From: JALZKA01 sp963717635
GTDB taxonomy: Bacteria; Actinomycetota; Thermoleophilia; Solirubrobacterales; 70-9
Direction of reading: 5' to 3'
NCBI GenBank assembly: GCA_963717635.1
Contig: OY970347.1
Location: 186,001 to 250,000 of the forward strand
DNA length: 64,000 nucleotides
Shown in pieces: positions 60,317-64,000 of this stretch. The position numbers were made by a program, and so were the translations under genes. The notes beneath the pieces were generated by a model. That model did not search any database. It was not told where the DNA came from and saw only the letters and a program-made list of their open reading frames with translations. How positions within the stretch are numbered: the first letter of the stretch is position 1; each line of letters starts with the position of its first letter.

Positions 60317-61050
60317 TCGTCGCCAACATCCTGCAGCCGCTGATCGACGCCGCCGAGTGGGTGATCCTGCTCTTCCACGACGACGTGGGGCTCAGCTGGG
60401 GTTGGGCGATCGTCGCGCTCACCTTCGCGACCCGGCTCCTGATCCTGCCGCTCTCGGTCTCGCAGATCCGGTCGATGCGCGCGCTGCAGGCGTACGCGCC
60501 GCAGATCAAGGCGCTGCAGGAGCGCTACAAGGACGACAAGCAGCGCCAGCAGCGCGAGCTGATCGCGTTCTACCAGGAGAACAAGATCAACCCGTTCGCC
60601 TCCTGCATCCCGCTGATCCTGCAGCTGCCGGTCTTCCTCGCCCTCTACCAGCTGCTGAACGGCCAGGCCTTCAAGGACGTGATGAACTCCGAGCCGCCGG
60701 TCAGCTTCTTCTTCATCAACGACCTGACCGAGAAGGCGACCGGCGGTCCGCTGGTCGCGCTGATCATCCTGTTCATCGCCACCCAGCTCGGCGCCAGCGC
60801 GGTGATGGCAGGCCGCGCGGAGGGCACCCAGCGGATCATCATGTTCGTCCTGCCGTTCGCGTTCGCCCCGTTCGTGATCACCTTCCCCGCCGGCCTCGCG
60901 GTCTACTGGATCTCGACCAACGTCTGGACCCTCGGCCAGCAGCTCGTGGTCAAGCAGTTCTTCCCGCCCCCGCCGGTTCCCACGGTGGAGGAGATCGAGG
61001 CGTTGAAGCCGCCGCCGCCGCCGCCGCGGAAGAAGAAGAAGCGGCGCTAG
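60313..61050 (+). CDS. yidC: Membrane protein insertase YidC/Oxa1
   Basis: A 245-residue insertase with five membrane segments. The Oxa1 core is WAIVALTFATRLLILPLSVSQIRSM (with the conserved Arg that faces the hydrophilic groove), the coiled cytoplasmic segment KALQERYKDDKQRQQREL, NPFASCIPLILQLPVFLALYQLL, and FPAGLAVYWISTNVWTL. The tail, six prolines followed by RKKKKRR, is probably a ribosome-binding extension. There is no large periplasmic domain, as usual outside Proteobacteria. I used the GTG overlapping yidD; the frame upstream is inside yidD. Confidence 0.95.
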   Translation: MIVANILQPLIDAAEWVILLFHDDVGLSWGWAIVALTFATRLLILPLSVSQIRSMRALQAYAPQIKALQERYKDDKQRQQRELIAFYQENKINPFASCIPLILQLPVFLALYQLLNGQAFKDVMNSEPPVSFFFINDLTEKATGGPLVALIILFIATQLGASAVMAGRAEGTQRIIMFVLPFAFAPFVITFPAGLAVYWISTNVWTLGQQLVVKQFFPPPPVPTVEEIEALKPPPPPPRKKKKRR

Positions 61051-61177
61051 GCGATCCGGCCGCGATCCGGCCGCGGGTGAGTGGATCTCGGTTGGTGCCT
61101 GATTCGTGGCCGGGGCGTAGTTGTCCTGCTTCCGCGTGGTTCGGGGTCGGGGTGCAGTTTCCTTTGCGAGTCGCGTC

Positions 61178-61183
61178 TATATA
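61178..61183 (+). promoter_or_regulatory. -10 box before jag
   Basis: TATATA lies eleven bases before the GTG at 61195 in the 144-base gap after yidC, suggesting that jag-rsmG can be transcribed separately with almost no leader. Confidence 0.45.
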
Positions 61184-61194
61184 GAGTCGCGACC

Positions 61195-61686
61195 GTGGCG
61201 GTGGAGGCGATCCCGGCGGAGCCGGCCGAACGGGTGCGAGCGATTCTCGAGCGCGTGGTCGAGGCGCTCGAGCTCGACGCGTCGATCGACGTGTCCGAGG
61301 ACGAGCGCCAGATCACCGGCACGATCGACGGGGAGGACGTCGGCCGCCTGATCGGACGCCGGGGCCAGACGATCGACGCGGTCCAGTTCGTCTGCTACCG
61401 GGCGGCGCAGCGCGGGATGACCGACCGCAAGCGGGTGATCGTCGACGCCGCGGGCTACCGCGAGCGTCGCCGCGAGCAGGTGACCCAGCAGGCCGACCGC
61501 GCCGCCGAGCGGGCGGCCGAGACCGGGCGCGAGATCGAGCTCGAGCCGATGACGCCGACCGAGCGCAAGGTCGTGCACGACCACCTGGCCGAGCGCGCCG
61601 GCGTCGAGACCTTCAGCGAGGGCGACGAGCCCGAGCGCTGTGTCATCGTCGCGCCGCTCGTGAACGGTGCGGGCTCCGACGAGTAG
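61195..61686 (+). CDS. jag: Jag/KhpB-like RNA-binding protein (KH and R3H domains)
   Basis: A 163-residue protein without the N-terminal Jag_N domain. The KH domain (about 25-95) has GRLIGRRGQTIDAVQFV with the GxxG loop. The R3H domain (about 110-160) has ELEPMTPTERKVVHDHLAE, including the Arg-x3-His signature. KhpB/Jag proteins bind many small RNAs and mRNAs. The GTG at 61195 follows the -10-like box; a longer frame to 61081 is unlikely. The end overlaps rsmG by 20 bases. Confidence 0.9.
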   Translation: MAVEAIPAEPAERVRAILERVVEALELDASIDVSEDERQITGTIDGEDVGRLIGRRGQTIDAVQFVCYRAAQRGMTDRKRVIVDAAGYRERRREQVTQQADRAAERAAETGREIELEPMTPTERKVVHDHLAERAGVETFSEGDEPERCVIVAPLVNGAGSDE

Positions 61687-62359
61687 CCCGATCGCGGAGC
61701 TCGCCCCCGAGGCGCGGGCGAAGCTCCGGCTCGTTCTCGAGCTGCTGGCCTCCGACCCGCGCTCGCTCAGCTCCGTCCGCGATCCCGGCCAGGGCTGGAA
61801 GGCGCACGTCGCGGATTCGCTGACCGGCCTCGAGGTCCCCGAGCTTCAGGCTGCCGGAACAATCGCCGACGTCGGCTCGGGCGCGGGCTTCCCGGGATTC
61901 GTGCTCGCCGTCGCGCTGCCCGTTGCGCGCGTCGACCTGATCGAGTCCGTCGCCCGCAAGTGCGAGTTCATGCGCGAGGCCGCGGCCCGGGCTGGCATCG
62001 ACAACGCGCGGGCGATCAACGCCCGCTCCGAGGAGCACGCCGGGGGCGCGGGCCGCGACGCCTACGACGCGGTCACGGCCCGTGCCGTCGGCCGGCTCGC
62101 GACCCTGGCCGAGCTCGCCGCGCCGCTCCTGCGCGAGGGAGGGACGCTGGTCGCCTGGAAGGGCCGCCGCGACCCGGCGGAGGAGGCCCAGCTGGAGCGC
62201 GCGGTGTCTGACCTGGCGATGGAGCCGCAGGCGATCCTCGACGTGGGGGAGAGCGCCGGGTACGAGCACCGCCACCTGCACGTGATCCGCAAGGCCGGCC
62301 CCACGCCCGCCAACCTCCCGCGCCGGCCGGGCGTCGCGAAGAAGCGGCCCTACGGCTAG
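61667..62359 (+). CDS. rsmG: 16S rRNA (guanine-N7) methyltransferase RsmG
   Basis: A 230-residue SAM-dependent enzyme that methylates G527 of 16S rRNA. The family motif is AHVADSLTGLEV, followed by the SAM site IADVGSGAGFPGFVLAVALP, then VDLIESVARKCEFM and DAVTARAVGRLATLAELAAPLL. Loss of RsmG gives low-level streptomycin resistance in other bacteria. The GTG at 61667 lies within the end of jag. The stop shares CTAG with the convergent secreted protein. Confidence 0.94.
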   Translation: MRAPTSSPIAELAPEARAKLRLVLELLASDPRSLSSVRDPGQGWKAHVADSLTGLEVPELQAAGTIADVGSGAGFPGFVLAVALPVARVDLIESVARKCEFMREAAARAGIDNARAINARSEEHAGGAGRDAYDAVTARAVGRLATLAELAAPLLREGGTLVAWKGRRDPAEEAQLERAVSDLAMEPQAILDVGESAGYEHRHLHVIRKAGPTPANLPRRPGVAKKRPYG

Positions 62360-63543
62360 TCCCGCGGGATGACGATCCGCGCCGCGGTCCCGTCTCCGGC
62401 CCTCGAGACCGCCCGCACGGTGCAGCGGTACTTCGTGTCCGGGGTCAGGCCGCCGACCCTGATCGGCGAGCCCTGCGATCGCCGCAGCTCGAGGTCGCCG
62501 CCGGCCCGGCAGAGCGCCTGGTAGCGCCGCACCGTGGAGCCTCGTGACTTGCTCTTCCGGAAGCTGATCCGACCCGTGAACTGCCCCTTTCGCTTGGCGC
62601 GCAGGCGCGTGGGGCGAGTCGGCGTGATCCGAAAGCCCTCGATCTTCAGCTTCCGTTCGGAGAATGTCAGGCCCGCGACCTTGACGGTGACCGCCTCGCC
62701 GCCGGGATCGGCGACCACCGACGAGGTGCCGCCCGAGGCCCCGGTCACGGTCACGCCTGGGCCGATCAGCGCCGAGGGGTTGTCGATCCCGTAGACCCTG
62801 CTCAGAAAGAGCGCGGGGATCCGGATCATCGCATCGCCTTCGAAGATGGTCGTGCCGTTGGTCAGGAAGTGCTGGTTGGCAAGCCGCAGCAGCAGCCGCT
62901 GGCCGCCCGTCACCGGGTCCTCCTCGATCTCCGGGGGGGTGCTCGAGAGGCCGATGTTCGTCGCCAGGTCCATCCCGTAGAACGATCCGCGCTCGGCCAC
63001 GTCGGTCCAGGTGGCGTAGTCGGTGACCTGGCCCGCGAGATAGGCCTCCCGTTGCGAGGCGGCCGTCTCCGGGCAGAACCAGGGGTCGGCGCTCGGGTCG
63101 CACTCGGCGTTGTCGGTGGCAAGCGCCGGGCTCGCCCCGACCGTGATCGAGTGGGCGACGCCGGAGTCGTCCCGGCTCACCTCTGCCTCGTCGCCACGGA
63201 TGTAGGCGACGCGCGGCACGACGCCGCCCAAGTTCCAGGTGATCACCCAGACCTGGCCGAGTGCGGACGCGCCGAGCTCGAGGGCGTCCGGTGAGGTCGT
63301 GTCGAGGATCGACCAGTCCATGCCCGAGGCCTCGCCGGGACCGCCGACGGTGGCAAAGGTGTCGATGTCGTAGATCGGATTGGCGGACGACAGGGCGGTC
63401 CCGTCGAGGGTCGCGGAGGTCACGCAGGGCGGCGCATCGCCGTCGATGCACCAACGCTCGTCGGCCAGCGCCGGCGCGCTCGCCCACAGCGCCAGGCCGC
63501 CGCCGGCAGCAACAATCGCCAGCGCCCTGAGTCCCCTTCGCAT
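62356..63543 (-). CDS. Secreted protein of unknown function with C-terminal FN3-like region
   Basis: A 395-residue exported protein: signal peptide at 1-27 (ALAIVAAGGGLALWASAPALA), then a long domain I do not recognise (about 30-290). It includes paired Cys (WCIDGDAPPCV; CDPSADPWFC) and GSFYGMDLATNIGLSSTPP. The basic C-terminal part (about 300-395) ends in VGGLTPDTKYRCTVRAVSRAGDG, which fits the last strands of a fibronectin type III fold. It may be a surface or matrix protein. It is the only non-housekeeping gene between rsmG and parA, and its start is the ATG at 63543. Confidence 0.75.
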   Translation of the reverse strand: MRRGLRALAIVAAGGGLALWASAPALADERWCIDGDAPPCVTSATLDGTALSSANPIYDIDTFATVGGPGEASGMDWSILDTTSPDALELGASALGQVWVITWNLGGVVPRVAYIRGDEAEVSRDDSGVAHSITVGASPALATDNAECDPSADPWFCPETAASQREAYLAGQVTDYATWTDVAERGSFYGMDLATNIGLSSTPPEIEEDPVTGGQRLLLRLANQHFLTNGTTIFEGDAMIRIPALFLSRVYGIDNPSALIGPGVTVTGASGGTSSVVADPGGEAVTVKVAGLTFSERKLKIEGFRITPTRPTRLRAKRKGQFTGRISFRKSKSRGSTVRRYQALCRAGGDLELRRSQGSPIRVGGLTPDTKYRCTVRAVSRAGDGTAARIVIPRD

Positions 63544-63626
63544 CCCGATCCTCCCCGTTTGCGGTTCTTTCCGGCCGCCCCCGGCGGCGCGAAAAGCCTA
63601 TCGCCGGTGACGCCCGCGGTGCTCGC

Positions 63627-63632
63627 TAGGCT
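63627..63632 (+). promoter_or_regulatory. -10 box upstream of parA
   Basis: TAGGCT lies 13 bases before the ATG of a 17-codon frame (63646) and about 66 bases before parA. It resembles the other -10-like hexamers in the window; no -35 box is clear. Confidence 0.35.
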
Positions 63633-63645
63633 CGCCCGGGATCTG

Positions 63646-63699
63646 ATGAGCGACGTAAGGCACGAAACCGTGTTTGCCTCCCTGGCAAGGGCTTGTTGA
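63646..63699 (+). CDS. Possible 17-codon leader ORF coupled to parA
   Basis: ATG at 63646 opens a frame of 17 codons (MSDVRHETVFASLARAC) whose TGA (63697-63699) overlaps the parA ATG by one base. A small hairpin, TTGCC-TCCCT-GGCAA (63674-63688), lies inside it just before the parA ribosome site AAGGG. It could be a leader peptide that controls parA by translational coupling, or merely an open stretch in a leader. Confidence 0.2.
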   Translation: MSDVRHETVFASLARAC

Positions 63700-64000
63700 T
63701 GGGTGCCGTTTACGCGATCGCGAACCAAAAGGGCGGCGTGGGGAAGACCACGACGGCCGTGAACGTCGCCTCGTGCGTGGCCGGGCAGGGCAACCAGGTG
63801 CTGCTGGTGGACCTCGACCAGCAGGCCAACGCGACGACGTCGCTCGGCCTCGACCGTGATGCAACGCCCTCCTCGTATGACTGCCTGATCGGCTCGAGCT
63901 CGGTTGCCGAAGCGGCCCGGCCGGCCGGGCCCGACAACCTCTGGGTCGTCCCAGCCAGTCGCGACCTCGCCGGCGCCTCGGTCGAGCTGCCGCGGCTCGA
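63699..64000 (+). CDS. parA: Chromosome-partitioning ATPase ParA/Soj (partial)
   Basis: The first 100 codons are present; the window ends inside the gene. AIANQKGGVGKTTTAVNVAS is the deviant Walker A motif of ParA/Soj (KGGVGKTT, with the signature first Lys). LLVDLDQQANATTSLGLD is the Walker A' block. ParA moves origin regions apart with ParB bound at parS; parB is expected just beyond the window. The ATG at 63699 has AAGGG eight bases upstream. Confidence 0.95.
   Translation, partial: MGAVYAIANQKGGVGKTTTAVNVASCVAGQGNQVLLVDLDQQANATTSLGLDRDATPSSYDCLIGSSSVAEAARPAGPDNLWVVPASRDLAGASVELPRL

Overview
The window is a GC-rich bacterial chromosome segment carrying the replication-origin neighbourhood of an actinobacterium. 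The block gyrA-gyrB-DUF721-recF-dnaN-dnaA (minus strand) facing rpmH-rnpA-yidD-yidC-jag-rsmG-parA (plus strand) fills 50-64 kb. The FHA/PstP/RodA/PbpA/PknB cell-wall cluster, ATGA/GTGA/TTGA gene junctions and many apparently leaderless genes all fit Actinomycetota. A deep-branching class such as Thermoleophilia (Solirubrobacterales) is my best guess, but that is inference and would need a marker-gene tree. I see no rRNA or tRNA gene, CRISPR array, insertion sequence or prophage.

Layout. 0-10.8 kb: end of a probable surface protein, a DUF4389 membrane protein, a large secreted M14 carboxypeptidase, a CPA1 Na+/H+ antiporter, two SnoaL-like proteins, and a moxR-DUF58-transglutaminase operon. 10.8-11.3 kb: a gene-free stretch with strong inverted repeats. 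11.3-17.6 kb: a secreted penicillin-acylase-family hydrolase, metF, an alpha/beta hydrolase, a DUF3105 protein and a secreted PGRP/amidase. 17.6-32 kb: an exopolysaccharide or capsule locus with methyltransferase, FemAB/GNAT-like protein, priming sugar-phosphate transferase, four glycosyltransferases, a Wzx-type flippase, an O-antigen-ligase-type membrane protein, two LytR_C proteins, a FlgD-Ig-like protein and a WbpM/CapD-type nucleotide-sugar dehydratase. 32-34.6 kb: DedA, UppP (both plausible undecaprenyl-phosphate recyclers) and purM. 34.6-46.8 kb: a DJ-1 protein, a Ser/Thr kinase with an external domain, and, converging on it, a tightly overlapped operon kinase-fhaA-fhaB-pstP-rodA-pbpA-pknB-ddl. 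46.8-50 kb: a membrane-anchored unknown, pheA, an HNH endonuclease, a third SnoaL-like protein, and a structured element. 50-64 kb: the origin block, with candidate DnaA boxes between dnaN and dnaA, a parS-like site at the start of yidD, and the first 100 codons of parA.

The common theme is the cell surface. The polysaccharide locus makes and exports a polymer on undecaprenyl phosphate. DedA and UppP would return that carrier. Ddl, RodA and PbpA build peptidoglycan under control of Ser/Thr kinases, the PP2C phosphatase and FHA readers. YidC, YidD and Jag sit beside the origin as usual.

The most unusual item is a roughly 210-base, hairpin-rich minus-strand element just downstream of gyrA (about 49844-50051). 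It carries a 16-base stretch complementary over its whole length to the 3' tail of 16S rRNA (one G-U pair), followed by an 11-codon open frame. Other patterns worth attention are five of seven convergent gene pairs sharing a 4-base overlap of stop codons, a recurrent -10 hexamer 8-9 bases before start codons, two likely non-standard start codons (CTG, ATC), and a Gram-negative-type insert in GyrB.
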